Origin: Punica granatum
Taxonomy: Eukaryota > Streptophyta > Magnoliopsida > Myrtales > Lythraceae
Reading direction: 5' to 3'
Length of the DNA stretch: 64,000 nt
NCBI RefSeq assembly: GCF_007655135.1
Contig: NC_045128.1
Location: forward strand, 2,666,001 to 2,730,000
Each line of letters starts with the position of its first letter. Within the stretch, counting starts at the first letter, position 1. The notes under the pieces were generated by a model, which was given only the letters and a program-made list of their open reading frames with translations, did not search any database and had not been told where the DNA came from. Shown here piece by piece: positions 24,942 through 37,850 of this stretch. Position numbers and translations under genes: made by a program.

Positions 24942-26793
24942 ATGCAGCATTCAAAATGCCTTCCCCTCCGATGGGAGACGACGCTCGAGCAGTGGTGGTA
25001 CGCATCCCCAATCGAGTGGGCGGCTGCCAATGGCCACTATGAACTGGTCCGGGAGCTCCTCCTCCTTGACAGCAACCATCTCATCAAGCTCACCTCCCTG
25101 CGCCGCCTCCGCCGGCTCGAGACCCTCTGGGAGGATGGCGAGGATGTGGAGCGGTCCCGGGACATTGCCATGTGCCGCTCTCTTGTTGCGCGGGAGCTCC
25201 TGAGGGAGTGTGAGTCGAAGAGGAGGGACAGCCCACTCATTCGGGGTGGATACGGGGGTTGGCTCATTTATACAGCAGCCTCGGCGGGGGATTCGGGTTT
25301 CATCAAGGAGTTGCTCGAGAGGGACCCGCTGATTGTTTTTGGGGAAGGAGAGTATGGTGTGACGGATATACTCTATGCTGCTGCTAAGAGTAATGACTGC
25401 AATGTCTTCCGGTTGGTTTTCGACTCCGTGGCCTCGCCAAGCTTCTCAACCGGAAAGGATGGTGATTTGGAAGAGCTCAAAGGTAATAATAATCTCCAAG
25501 TTGTCTACTAAGACGGAATACTAAATCTGACACGACAGGAGCATGTTTTAACTTGAACCCGACGTGTTTCACATTTCCACAACATTTGACATATCTCGTA
25601 AGGATCTAACACATCAACACGAACCGTCAGCTGTTGAATTCTAAGTCGGAAAAATCAGCTGAAACTTGTCATTTGTTTGATCAGGGGGAATTCCTTCAGA
25701 GTACAAGGGGGAGATGATGAACAGAGCTGTTCATGCTGCCGCAAGGGGAGGGAATCTGAGGGTCCTCAAGGAACTCCTTGAGCACTGCTCTGATATCTCG
25801 GCTTACCGTGATGCTAATGGCTCGACTGTCCTTCATTCTGCTGCTGCCAGAGGACAGATCGAAGTGAGTCATACGGACTTCAGCTCTTTGCGTAACATAT
25901 TTTCAATTGCGCGGTGTGCATGTATGTGAATAAGCATATCTGAACGTGTCGGAAATATATGAATGCAGGTGGTTAAGTATCTTCTGGGCGCTTTCAACCT
26001 TATCGAATGTACGGACCATCAGGGCAACACGGCCCTTCACACCGCCGCCTACAGGGGCAAACTGCAGGCTGTTCAAGCACTAGCTACTGTTTCTCCGGTG
26101 CTAATCTCAGTCAGAAACAATGCCGGTGAAACCTTCCTCCACATGGCTGTTTCTGGGTTCCAGAGCCCTGATTTCCAGAGGCTCGACAGGCAGATTGAGC
26201 TCGTAAGTCACTTGATCTCTGAGAAGTCATTGGAAGTGGAAGAATTCATCAATGCCCGGACTAATAATGGTCGGACCGCTCTCCACCTAGCATTGATTGG
26301 CAAAGTGAATTCTGCCTTAGTTGGGCTATTGATGAGCGTTCCATCAATTGATCTCAATGTCCGGGATGAATATGGAATGATCCCTCTTGATGTACTCAAA
26401 CAGCAACCTCAGTCTGCTCAATCCGATGTTTTGATCAGACAATTAGTCTCAGCTGGTGGAGAATATAGTAGTGACAACCATGATTTTTCTGCCGCAAAGT
26501 CCGTCTATTCTCAGCTAAAGATGATGCAGGTCTACGGGACCAACAGTCCAGGAACCTTGTTCGAGATTCCAGATGGTGAGATCGCGCTCCACGTGGGGCC
26601 TGGGAATGGATTGGACTCGACTAGTGCTGGTCTGAGCGAGACGGGAATGAGCTCGTCCTCCTTGGATTGGGCCAGCGGGAGCTGTAGCTCAATCGTCCAG
26701 TCGGGTTCCAGTCCTGCACGGAGGCTGAAGAGGGCCTTGTGGCCTTCCACGAGGGAGAGGAAACACGAACATGTTCGGGAAGTCCGGGGATGA
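24942..26793 (+). CDS. Ankyrin-repeat protein (plant family, function unknown)
   Basis: Three exons: 24942-25482, 25685-25863, 25969-26793 (1545 nt, 514 aa). The frame is open upstream to 24930, but the first ATG is 24942 (MQHSKCLPLRWETTLEQWW). The N-terminal third is a conserved-looking LEQWWYASPIEWAAANGHYELVREL segment. The middle holds about seven ankyrin repeats (for example NGSTVLHSAAARGQIEVVKY, GNTALHTAAYRGKLQAVQAL, GRTALHLALIGKVNSALVGL). No transmembrane PGG domain follows; instead there is a Ser-rich tail (SSSSLDWASGSCSSIVQSGS) and a basic end. Ankyrin repeats mediate protein-protein contacts; no partner can be inferred. The final 20-odd codons may be frame-shifted relative to relatives (see findings). 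Confidence 0.85.
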
Positions 26794-27118
26794 AGTATAT
26801 ATCAGGACTTAGATCTTACTGGAAGATGATTCCTACTTGGTCCAAGATCGATCTTGAGGAATAAGCCTACAATAATGACACAATTGATTGACGCATGTAC
26901 CTAGTCGAGAGATCGAATCTTGAATCCGTATTCGTGCTCTTTGTTTTGCTCATTTTAGCACGATGCACCGATGGTCGACACTGTAAAAACTAGACCTGCA
27001 ATTACATGCTATGGGAAAACCAGTGCTCTATCAGTCCATGTTATGGAATCTATAACACATTGCACTCCACAATTACAGGAAAATCCGGATCTACATTGGC
27101 CGGATGAACCCAAAATAA

Positions 27119-27120
<2 letters not shown>

Positions 27121-27149
<29 letters not shown>

Positions 27150-27150
27150 A
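27121..27150. repeat. (TA)n microsatellite
   Basis: About 14 TA units, beside a SINE-like stretch at 27160-27250. Confidence 0.85.
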
Positions 27151-28214
27151 GCAAAGAAAACGTTTTCACTTGGTAACCAACATTCCAGATTGCAAGTTAT
27201 AGATTCGATCCTCAGTTGTGAGATTATAAGTGCTCTTTTATACTGCACTCTACTAAAATAATGGATCTCTTTGCAATCAAAAAAAGAAAAAACTATCTTC
27301 TCATCGGCCCATATGTTTTCCCGTCCATAAGGATGGATGCATTATTGGGCCTGGACCGAGTACGAAATTGCTTTCGCTCCATAAAAAGCCATACTTATCC
27401 TGTTTGGATAATACTGAAGATTTTCTTTAACAAAATACATTATACAATCTTTACACAAAAAAAAAAACAATCTTCTAGTATATCAGATTTTAAGATTTGT
27501 TAATTAACTTGAACATCATTAGAGAGCTGTTTTATATTTTAGTTAACAAATTCATAATTCTATTACATTTTTTTCATGACTTTTGGAGTAAGACTAAAAT
27601 AAAATAAGAATTTGATTATTATAAGAGGAACAAAATAATCCAAAAAAATTACGGATTGGTCAAATTGTAGGACAAAAAAAAAGCTGAAAAAGGTCTATAA
27701 AATAAAATATCATAATTTAGGGGCTTGAATCGTGAATGGAAAAAAAAAAAAAACTTATTGGAAAGGAAAGAAACGGAACGAGTGACCCTTATTGGGCCAC
27801 TTGCCACTCAAATTGGAGGGTTATTCGTTATGCAACTCTCACCCTAATTTATTATACAGAATGTATAGATGTATAGAGGGTATAGATATATATATATATA
27901 TAAATATTATCATTTAATTAGACATGCGTTCAGCTTAATTTTATGAATGTTCGGATCCATACAAATCCACTTTTATATTTTCATTTTCAGCAACGCGTTT
28001 TCTTTGCGGCTGTCGTTTATCAAACCCATCATTGCATATTTCAAACTACGGATATGTACTGCATCCCGAGAGTATTGGTTAGTCATAACAAATATATCAT
28101 ATATTCTATTATTAATGGGCGAGAAACCTAAAAGTCATACATGAAATCAAGCAAATCATAATTAAAAATTACACGGATAGAGGGTGAGAAAATATCACTA
28201 TGTCCTGAAGTAGT

Positions 28215-28223
28215 TATTATTAA

Positions 28224-28268
<45 letters not shown>
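28215..28268. repeat. (ATT)n microsatellite
   Basis: A run of about 16 ATT triplets followed by atatattatactc. Confidence 0.85.
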
Positions 28269-28269
<1 letters not shown>

Positions 28270-28532
28270 TATACTCAAGTTATATATAGCTGTTAGGTGT
28301 GTGGGACTATAACCTCAAGCGGCTTCAATTCGCAAGTTTTCTAAAGACAAAAAAATGAGGTTTCAAATATAACCCATTAAAAAAGGAGGTTTCAAAAAAT
28401 ATTTCACAAGAATAAATATTCTTTTCCCCATTTACTTTTGTATATCAATTGCTAGGAAAAAATGAGCTGGTCTACGAACACCAACCGATTTCACACTTGA
28501 GCTAATTTCAAAGATGATGAAAGAGGTTGGAA

Positions 28533-28690
28533 AATTTTGATTTTGATTTTGATTTTAACTTTACCCACTATAAAATAAAAACATACGTTTCCTAAGTCAA
28601 ATTTATAATATCATCTCATTTGTCTTTTTCCATAATCAAAATCAAAATCAAAATCAAAGTTACTTTAACTCTGAAACCAAACGCTCCCTG
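28533..28690. repeat. MITE-like inverted repeat (family B)
   Basis: The left side ttttgattttgattttaact pairs with the right side atcaaaatcaaaatcaaagt. The right end actctgaaaccaaac is the same as that of the copy at 62349-62534. The left TTTGGTTTC terminus appears lost. Confidence 0.55.
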
Positions 28691-31600
28691 TTAGTTTCAT
28701 GACCGTTAATTACTTTTAACTATATGGAACTTAAGAAAGGATAATACATGTATCTATTGATGATGTTGATAGTTGGAAAACATAGAAAATTATGTAATAA
28801 GTCACGTAAAAAATTAGGGTTCCAAACAAAAACCATTTTAATCTTTCATCACATTAGCAATTGGAGCTATAGCTATGTGGCGTATGTATTGTATTGATTG
28901 ATGGTATATAAGGTGATGGGATAAAGGGAAAAAAAATATGTCGTTAAATAGCAATAGTCGTCTTTATGTTATTAGTCCATTCGATCTTGCCGTTGTTTCT
29001 TTCTTACCGCCATCGATCCCAAAGCACAATATATACGTAACATCATTGAATCGACGTCTCAGCAAAAGAAAAGGAAGAGAAAGATGCACCCAATTGGCAT
29101 TGGCATATCTTCTCTTGACTTGCCCCGAAAAGTCCAGTCGTCGCCCTTTTGGCCCTAAATTTCCACCGCCCCCTAATCGAAAGCAATTTTATTTTTATTT
29201 TTTTTGGGTTCAGAAAAAAGGAAAGCAATTTCGAAAAATGTTACAGTCGCCTCCGTGCTCGTTCTTTATATTTCTTGATCTTTTGGCAATAAGAATAACG
29301 TGCACGGATCATTACATCCCATGAGTTTCTAACGTGACGAGTCACCGAATCAAATCTCATTTTCTGCTAGCTAATTAATTATAATGATCCTCACGAACAT
29401 AATTTTGGTGTTACGTCAAATTACGGAAGCTGATGATGAACTCGTTTTTAAAGATTATCTATATAAAGATAAATATGTTCTGATTAGTGCTTTTCATAAA
29501 GACATCGCCCGTTTGCTTGGGGAAGCCGCCCAATTATAATTGGAAAGTATCATCGAGCACTACCTGATTTGTCTGACACTTATCGTCGAGGCAATTTTTT
29601 GTGTAGAGTGGCTCGCTCTGTGTCTCTTGTTAATCCCTTAAGGTTTTATTTTGATCATCGTGTACTTTCTTACTGTATCGGCCATCTTTTATTATATGAC
29701 ATCTTAAGAGTTACTAAGCCCCGACTTTGTATCATTTAATTCGATTACTTATTTAAGCGCTGGCCCTTTTCTATCAAAAAAAAAAATAAAATAAAACACG
29801 ATAGAGCTGCTAGATAGGAGTCACTACATTTGATCTTGGCCTAAAGGCCCAGAAAGGCTAGATAGAAGTTGGAAGATTCAAAGAGGGTATCGATGCGTGG
29901 AAACGTAGAAGATTCAAACCAGTGATGCTAAAAGGGCGGAGAAAATATTCAATGAGTATTACTCATTCACTTTAGATAAATAAAAATTAATAAGTAAAAA
30001 TTAATCAAAATTTTTGTAAGTGAAAATCTGAAGGCCCATTATATGGCTAATTTTCTACTTTCGAGCATTTTTATTGGGTGTTACACATTCAAGTAGATGA
30101 GCAATATTCACCAAATATTTGCTCAAAAGAGCGAGGTGATCGATCGGGTCCACACTATACTCAATTTGGTTGCAAGAGTTGATTTTTCTCAAAATGAGAA
30201 TGAGAGAAGGGTCCAAATGCGTAATGTAAACGAATCATTTTTGTCCCCAAGTGCCGTCATATAAATCGACCTCCCATCGTCCCACGCAATATATAAAATT
30301 CTAGTAGTGTGTGCACGAGCATATACTTCATCATAAAATTTGAGAACTCTTGTCGCAGTAACCATTTTTCAAAAATTATTTATAAATAATATAATATCCG
30401 GCATGTATGTTCCTTACTGATCTATAGATAAGTATAACAAAATGATAGTCCACTCATGAGAATCGAATTGAGTCCTATTGATTCTAAGTTGGCGACCTGT
30501 ACTGCAACACTGTAAGTCTCCTCTCAACAAATGAATAATTTAAACTATAGAAATCGTGCTCTTGCTTTCTGACTCGTGCGTTCTAATATCCAAGTTTGGA
30601 TATTTTGATGGATAATCTTGCCAATGTGAAAGTACATATTAGGAGGAGAAAAAAAGGTCAGCTTTGAATTAAAAACCACGGCCGGAAGTTATTGTGTGCC
30701 ACCAAAGCAATAATCAAATTTGGCAGCCATTGATTGAAATAAGAAAACGGATAAGAAGACCACAAGTGATGATAAGTTATATGCATGTATTTATCTGTAG
30801 GCATTCACACACACATGATAATTCATATAATATGATAAGAATTAAGGCTATAGCCAAGGATTTCATAGATCATATTTGGGAACGTTTCGGTCAGACTCAG
30901 ACTAATTAATTAGATACTCCTTCAAACTCACGGTGCATATATTCTTATTAAGACGGGGTATCTTTATTAGGGAAAATGACGCAAACCAGTTTCATTTGAG
31001 TAATAAAAAAGGGAAAAGAAGTTCAAATGGAATATAACATGTGACCATGATTCTGGGCGTGTACTACGACATTTCGACATCGCACATGTTATATCTGGAG
31101 GTGGCTATGTCCCTATGAACAAGTCTTGCCTGTTAGTTTTTGTGGCCCATAATAATTATTGAGAATCGTACGTAATTGACTCATGAAAATTAAAATCCCT
31201 TGTTATCATTGATTTTTCAATCCTAATAAAACCTGTTGCCGATGCTGATCGAGCATAATCGACATGCTGGCTGCCCTGGTTTTCTTTTTCCACCTAATTT
31301 CATCTGCGACACGCATAGCTATGAACAACGTAATAGAACTAAAAACCAAGCAGTACTCCCGATTGACTCTGATATTATATATTCATGGAAATTTATATTT
31401 ATATATATGTGTATATATATATATATAGAAGAAAATGGGATACGTATTTTAGCATAATTGGTACCCAAAATGAATCCCGACTAATTCAGTTCGACTCGCC
31501 CCTGTAAGGGATAAAATTTTAAGTCATAAATCTTTTTCCATTCACAATAGTCAAATCTGAAATCTTAGTGTTGAATTATTTGTACCACCTATATCGGTAT

Positions 31601-32284
31601 GTTATATTAAACAAAGAATAAATACACAAAGCTGGCAGGTCAATTAAACATGTCGTGGAATTTTCGTGAGATGGCTCCAATTATCCAGCTCACGGGCCAA
31701 ATGGCAATTTTCCATTGGGTAAGAGATTAAACAATCCCCAATTTTGTTTTTGCGTTGAACGACTTTCTTGAAAGTCAACGCATCGACATAATCTTTATTC
31801 TACGTCAAACGAAATATAATTCCCCCATTCAATTAATAAAAAATTTCTGCCGCCAAAGAAGAATGACATAGGAAATTTGCTAATGCATTACTCAAAGTAT
31901 TAAGACGAACTCGGGAAAGATCTCAAGGGATGTACGAGTTTATGATAATATAATGACGTCTCATATCGAATATAATGAGGGAATGAAGATTATGTGTTGG
32001 TCGTAATAGTTAGGTAATCATATTTTCGGCACGAGTCGACGCATGCTATAAGTGTGCGACTGAGATGAAGTACCTTGATGCTGAAATGACGAAAGTTTTG
32101 TTGAATTTAATGTAGTGCCCCGTGGGACAAATCATGAGTAGAACATATTCAACGCCTCAATAGTATTGAATAAGAAAGAGAGTCTATTTATATATAAAAT
32201 TATATATATATATATAGAGATGACATAGAGAATCACAAGGATAATGACCAAGAGAATCTGCCTATTTATATGACTACAAAAATC

Positions 32285-32287
32285 TGA

Positions 32288-32323
<36 letters not shown>
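32285..32323. repeat. (AT)n microsatellite
   Basis: About 16 AT units upstream of LHT1. Confidence 0.85.
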
Positions 32324-32325
<2 letters not shown>

Positions 32326-32568
32326 GTAAATAATAAATGATAATATTTAAATCAAATCTTTAAAATCACAAGGATAATTCTACCTAACCGATGATATGCA
32401 AATATATTCTTTTCTCCGAATAACAAAAATATCTCCCACCCTTATAATCGGAAAAAAAAAATCTCCAACAGAAATCTCCCACTATGTATTTTTTTTTTAC
32501 TTTTCTTAATTATAATATTTTATGATGTAACACTTCATCGTTCATCACTCTCTGTCTCCACAGTTTGT

Positions 32569-32582
32569 CTTTAAATACAAAG
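32569..32582 (+). promoter_or_regulatory. Possible TATA-like element of LHT1
   Basis: tctttaaatacaaagg about 190 bases before the LHT1 start and just before a leader-like region. A weak match, inferred only from position. Confidence 0.3.
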
Positions 32583-32709
32583 GATTTCTCACGCCTCACA
32601 GGCCCTGAGAGCTCAAACTCATTTTTCTGCTACGTCTGAGGGCTCAAAACTCCTCCAATTTGTATATAATTGTCCAGTCCTCTCTGAAATTCTTTCTGCA
32701 TTTCATTAG

Positions 32710-32740
32710 AAGAGGAGGAGGAGGAGGAGGAGGAGGAGAA
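32710..32740 (+). repeat. (GGA)n tract in the LHT1 5' leader
   Basis: About nine GGA/GAA triplets 25 bases before the ATG; purine-rich on the mRNA strand. Confidence 0.8.
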
Positions 32741-32762
32741 CAAGGAGTTATAGGGAGGCATC

Positions 32763-33918
32763 ATGGGTACTCAAGCTCCGATCTCGACTACCGATCATCA
32801 GAACTACGACCGCCAGACAAGCGTACGTTCGTCTCTCTCTCTTTCCCTTGCATGCGTTCGATTGCGTTTTTCGAGATATAACCTATGAAGACCAACAGTC
32901 ATGTTTTAAACGACCACTCGTACGAACATGTATGTGTGTGTGTGTGTGTGTATATATCCACACATGATATGCGATATGTATCGCCTTCGTATGTAATTAG
33001 TTCTTGAGCAGAAAATGACGTAAATCGAGACTAGGAGATCTAAGTTTTTACAATATTATGGTAGCTTGTTATGAGTCTAGGCGCTGTGGAAGGAAAAGAA
33101 CAAGGAAGCAAGGTGTTCTAAATATGTGTGCTCTTCAGTCGTCACTTCTCATGTTCATTCTCCCATAGTCACACCTTACGATAGAAATGCTCAGGATTTA
33201 GGAAGATATATTGTGTTGTGACCAAAGATTATAGCTTTGTCGTAGGAAATGGCCTTTTCTGAATACCTGAGCCGACCACACCAAACATGATGCTCTAAAA
33301 TTCTGTGTTATGTTATTTTTTACTCTGAAAAGATATATGGACCTATTACGATGAAATAGAAAATCTAACCATAATAGTTAATGAAAGGATACGGATAGTC
33401 TTAGAACGAGTATTGAACCTGAGCTACTGCACTATAAGTAAATAGGCTCGTCTCAAGATAACTCGAAAGCTTAAGTGCACATATGTTGCAGTCTTGTCGA
33501 TTCTGGTCTTCGGGGTGATACTAGTATTTTTCCCTACCCGGATTCTAGGGTGATACTTGAAAGTCCGCACTGAATGCTATGCTAGGTTTTATTATAAAGA
33601 TGGATTGTATGGATCCATACTGCCTATGTATATACCTAGGTTATATTATTCTATACTTGTTTTTTTTGGTGAATTATATTATTCTGTACTTTTGACGGGC
33701 TATACTTGTACTACACCCATGCCATACCTACGGTCCGCATAGAAAATAAAGTTGACCATCTTATATTCTCATTTTTTTTAATCAACTTTTAGATGTGAAA
33801 TTAGGTTTGGCAGAAATTGAATCCAAAGAAGACAAACCGCCTTAAGGGGGAATTGAATACTTTTTGCGGAAACCCTTGTACAAATTTCAAAAGCCCAACT
33901 TCGATATTTGGCATGAAT

Positions 33919-33953
<35 letters not shown>

Positions 33954-36900
33954 TATAGAGTCGGAAAGGGAAATATTTTGTATTTCGTTGACCCAAAAAG
34001 TTAGTTGTGGCTGAGCTAACTTCCTTTATTTTCTAAATAATAATGTTACTCATCTCAATTCAATTTTATTTTTCTCTCAATTCAACAACATCATCATTAT
34101 TATTATCATCTTTTTCTCTAATTTAATAATAAATTTTCTCACATATTTTTTTCTAATCATTTTTGTAATTAATTTTTTAATAATAAATTCATCGACTACT
34201 TTCACACCTATATATCTATATCAATTTTTTAATAATAAATTTTTCATACACTTTCACATCTATATATACATACATATATATATATATATATATATGTCTT
34301 CACATATCAATATTTTGTCAATACTTGTCATCATTGTACAAAATCAAATTGAGTTCGATCATTATCCATCTCGAAAGCTAAATGCAAGCTTAATCTCTTA
34401 TTGTTGAATATGACATACCGGCCCGGATGATCATTAACTTTATTTTTTTCAAAAAAGTAATTTTCCCCCTTTCTCGCCTTTTTTTTTAACTCTATTCACT
34501 CAGGTTGGGATTAATTCCATGCCAAAGACGTTATCTCATCGACAGTATTTTCATTTCATGACTTTGGTAATGAGTTTGAGACACTACAACCAGGTTTTTT
34601 TATGCAGTTCGTCTCTTAACTTGAACTCTTACAATAGACGAAGATTACCTAATGGAACCACCTCTTATAACGTAAATTAGGTCCATGTTACCAACCACGG
34701 ATAATACTCAATTAGAAAGTTTTGTAGGTCCGTCCAACTAAGCAATTTAGTGGTTAAATTTAGAAAACGATACCTAAGTTTCATAACATGAATTATATAT
34801 GAGGAATTTTTTGGACTAGTCGCCAAGGTAAATTGAATTCCAACGAAGGAAACAGCCATAAATTAGTAGTTGAATGCCCAATACTTACGGCACTACCTTT
34901 TCACATTTCAAAAGGTCAAACTTAGGAAAGTGGAATTACAATATATATAATTATACTTTGATAAGTGGCATAATAATTCATATATTTTTTTCGATTATAA
35001 ATGAGATCAAATATCTAATATAATAAAAATATATTAAATAACGAATAAAGAGGCACGAATAGTCCGTTTAGGTGTCGAACTTGCGACTTCTAGATCAACA
35101 AGTGATGCACTACACCTTCTTTTGATTAATTGGTATTAGTAAAAAAGAGAAAACTTTTCCTTGAATATGACATGAACTTCTTTTTCCAAAGTTTTTATCC
35201 CTCTTTTTCCGGATTGATTCGCCCGAGATAACACGCCAACAATCTCATCTCCTTGACCTTTAATTTTGTTTAATGACTTTGATAAGGAGTTTGAGATATC
35301 ACTACTAGTTCTTCTACGCAGTTCATCTCTTAACCTGAAGTCCTATAACGAACGAAATCTACCTAACCGAACCACCTCCTAAAACCTGAACTAGGTCCGT
35401 GCCACCAACCATACTTGATAATCGGTTAGAAATTTTTGTCAGTCCGTCCAAAGAAGCATTATATTGTTGTTATTTTTCCTTTTTACTTGATTATAAATGA
35501 TATTCGTATCATGTTTTTCATTTTTATTCGTAAAAATATAAGTTTACGTTAATTAGTTTGGTCATTTGGGTTTATTCGTGATGTGTATTTAGTTCCCGCA
35601 CGAAGCTTCCTAATGGGCCCATCTTAGATATTGGGACTAGCCTACGTAATTGACTAATTTAGTGGAGTGGGCCCAGTTGCCACATGAGAAGTCCACATCG
35701 AATTGAGCCACGACGGCGCATTTTCTTCCCAAACTTTTGGGCCACTTTTATCCCCTACACATTCAAATTCATACGTGTTTTATTATTCGATAAGGAGACT
35801 GCGTGACTAATCCACTAGTGAATATGATCGGCGAACATCGGTAGTTCGGGTTCTTATCGGTAGCAGCATCAAATTGCATTGCGTACTAACAAAGATCTAT
35901 GTACAGATTGGGGAGAAGTTGGCCAAACAAAAGGCAATAGATGATTGGCTACCAATAACATCGGCGAGGAATGCCAAGTGGTGGTACTCAGCCTTCCACA
36001 ATGTCACGGCCATGGTTGGAGCTGGTGTTCTTGGACTCCCATACGCCATGGCTGAGCTTGGATGGTAATACTCGAATTCTTCGTGATCAGCCCCATTTAT
36101 AGTAACAAATACTCAGTACATCTAATAGATGTGACGTTGTCATGGGTAAATTGGATTCAGGGGGCCCGGCGTGGCCATACTGGTGCTGTCATGGGTCATC
36201 ACCTTATACACACTGTGGCAGATGGTGGAGATGCACGAAATGGTTCCAGGGAAGAGGTTCGACCGCTACCATGAGCTCGGGCAGTATGCTTTTGGAGAGA
36301 AGCTTGGGCTCTACATCGTGGTCCCACAGCAGCTGATCGTCGAGGTAGGGGTCAATATCGTATACATGGTGACGGGTGGGAAATCGCTGCAGAAGTTTCA
36401 TGACACGGTGTGCTCGAACTGCAAGGACATCAAGACCACCTACTTCATCATGATCTTCGCCTCTGCGCACTTTGTCCTCTCCCACCTCCCCAACTTCAAC
36501 GCCATCTCTGGTGTCTCTCTTGCTGCTGCTGTAATGTCCCTAAGGTACGCAAATGTCGATTTACAGATTCTCTGGATTTTACGCTCACATGTATATAGAC
36601 ATGTTACTCGGAATTTAGAAACAGAGTGCATTGAGATCAACTTACATGGTTCTGTTGATGTCGCAGCTACTCGACCATTGCATGGGGAGCTTCAGTCCAC
36701 AAGGGAGTGCAGCCTGACGTTCAATACGGGTATAAGTCCAAGACCACAGCAGGAAATGTCTTCAACTTCTTCAGTGCTCTGGGAGATGTGGCCTTTGCCT
36801 ATGCTGGACACAACGTGGTGTTGGAGATCCAAGCAACTATTCCTTCCACGCCCGAGAAGCCATCCAAAGGGCCAATGTGGAGAGGAGTGGTCGTAGCCTA

Positions 36901-37850
36901 CATCATCGTGGCCCTCTGTTATTTTCCTGTTGCCCTGATTGGGTACTGGATGTTCGGAAACGCAGTCCAAGACAACATTCTCCTCTCTTTGGAGAAGCCT
37001 GCCTGGCTCATTGCCATGGCCAACATGTTTGTTGTTGTCCACGTCATTGGTAGCTACCAGGTAATGTTCCATTAACCACGAAACCTTCTCTTTTACTCAG
37101 CATCCTTGGTGAAATCAACGGTTTCATAATTGCTTATGAGTGTATGTTTCTTCGAATTAAAATCTTGCAGATTTATGCTATGCCAGTGTTTGACATGCTA
37201 GAGACTCTACTGGTGAAGAAACTGCATTTCAAGCCCACCTGGATGCTTCGTTTCATAACCCGTAACATTTATGTGGGTAAGTAACCACACTGCTCTCTAG
37301 CACTATGACATTTTAAAATATGCTATGTCGAAGTGGAGCTTAACGAACTAATCCTTTTCAATTGCAGCATTCACAATGTTCGTTGCAATCACATTCCCAT
37401 TCTTTGGCGGCCTTCTCTCATTTTTCGGTGGATTCGCTTTCGCCCCAACTACATACTTTGTAAGCAACCTGCCTTAGTATATCAAGTAGAAGCACTTATA
37501 GCAGTTTGCAGGAGACAGCAGGCTGAGCCCTTGACAAATACTGGACACCCCACAGCTTGATCTCTAATTGGTTATTTCGTTTTTACAGCTTCCCTGCATA
37601 ATGTGGCTTGCAATCTACAAACCAAGGAAGTTCAGCTTATCATGGTGGACAAATTGGGTATGTCAAACTCGAGTTAGATTCATAATCATAGACATGCTTC
37701 CAGATTTCAAAACCCCAGTTAAGCTAATTTTGGGTTCAATTGTGATCACAGATATGCATCGTCGCAGGCATTTTCCTAATGGTCCTATCACCAATTGGAG
37801 GATTGAGGCAAATCATTATTCAAGCGAAGGACTATGAGTTCTATTCTTAG
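32763..37850 (+). CDS. LHT1: Lysine/histidine transporter 1-like amino acid permease
   Basis: Eight exons: 32763-32822, 35907-36064, 36161-36544, 36667-37060, 37171-37276, 37368-37459, 37589-37657, 37752-37850 (1362 nt, 453 aa; Arabidopsis LHT1 446). Member of the amino acid/auxin permease (AAAP) family: a proton-coupled plasma-membrane carrier of neutral and acidic amino acids, with about ten transmembrane helices. Diagnostic stretches: [73 protein letters not shown], and the end QAKDYEFYS. The first exon encodes only 20 residues ([20 protein letters not shown]) and is separated by a 3,084-bp intron. I chose it because it continues in frame and precedes a GT donor, but that exon is the least certain. 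It converges on the TLC-domain gene about 700 bases downstream. Confidence 0.93.
34480..34745. repeat. Intronic direct repeat, copy 1
   Basis: Shares tgactttggtaatgagtttg (copy 2: tgactttgataaggagtttg), gcagttcNtctcttaac, cgaaNNNtacctaaNNgaac and ggtccgtcca-type words with 35195-35460, in the same order. Confidence 0.7.
34985..35120 (-). repeat. tRNA-derived SINE-like copy
   Basis: Read on the - strand: AAGGTGTAGTGCATCAC..., then GAAGTCGCAAGTTCGACACC (a B-box-like GTTCGA core), then an AT-rich tail ending ...tatattagatatttgatc. The same order occurs at 43140-43256 and 45596-45706. Confidence 0.55.
35195..35460. repeat. Intronic direct repeat, copy 2
   Basis: Diverged second copy of the unit at 34480-34745, about 715 bases downstream. 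Ends near agtccgtccaaagaagcatt versus ggtccgtccaactaagcaat in copy 1. Confidence 0.7.

Larger units (their letters stand above)
26794..32575. other. Long AT-rich intergenic region without a supported gene
   Basis: Nearly 6 kb of DNA with many (TA)n and (ATT)n tracts and short frames (for example 28938-29324) of low-complexity, unrecognised composition. It contains a MITE-like inverted repeat (28533-28685), possible SINE-like fragments and a poly(A)-ended segment near 29780. I see no conserved coding exon. Confidence 0.55.
32823..35906 (+). other. Intron 1 of LHT1 with repeats
   Basis: AT-rich 3.1-kb intron. It contains (TA)n tracts (33938-33955, 34276-34294), a roughly 265-bp direct repeat (34480-34745 and 35195-35460) and a SINE-like copy (about 34985-35120). 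No coding exon is evident, although an alternative first exon cannot be excluded. Confidence 0.6.

Noticed and set aside
28938..29324. 128-aa frame in the AT-rich region
   Set aside because: Composition is low-complexity and includes poly-Phe/Tyr from a T-run; no recognisable domain, splice support or promoter.
32285..34294. (TA)n arrays considered as replication origins or scaffold sites
   Set aside because: They are ordinary microsatellites scattered through the window with no associated structure that would support such a call.
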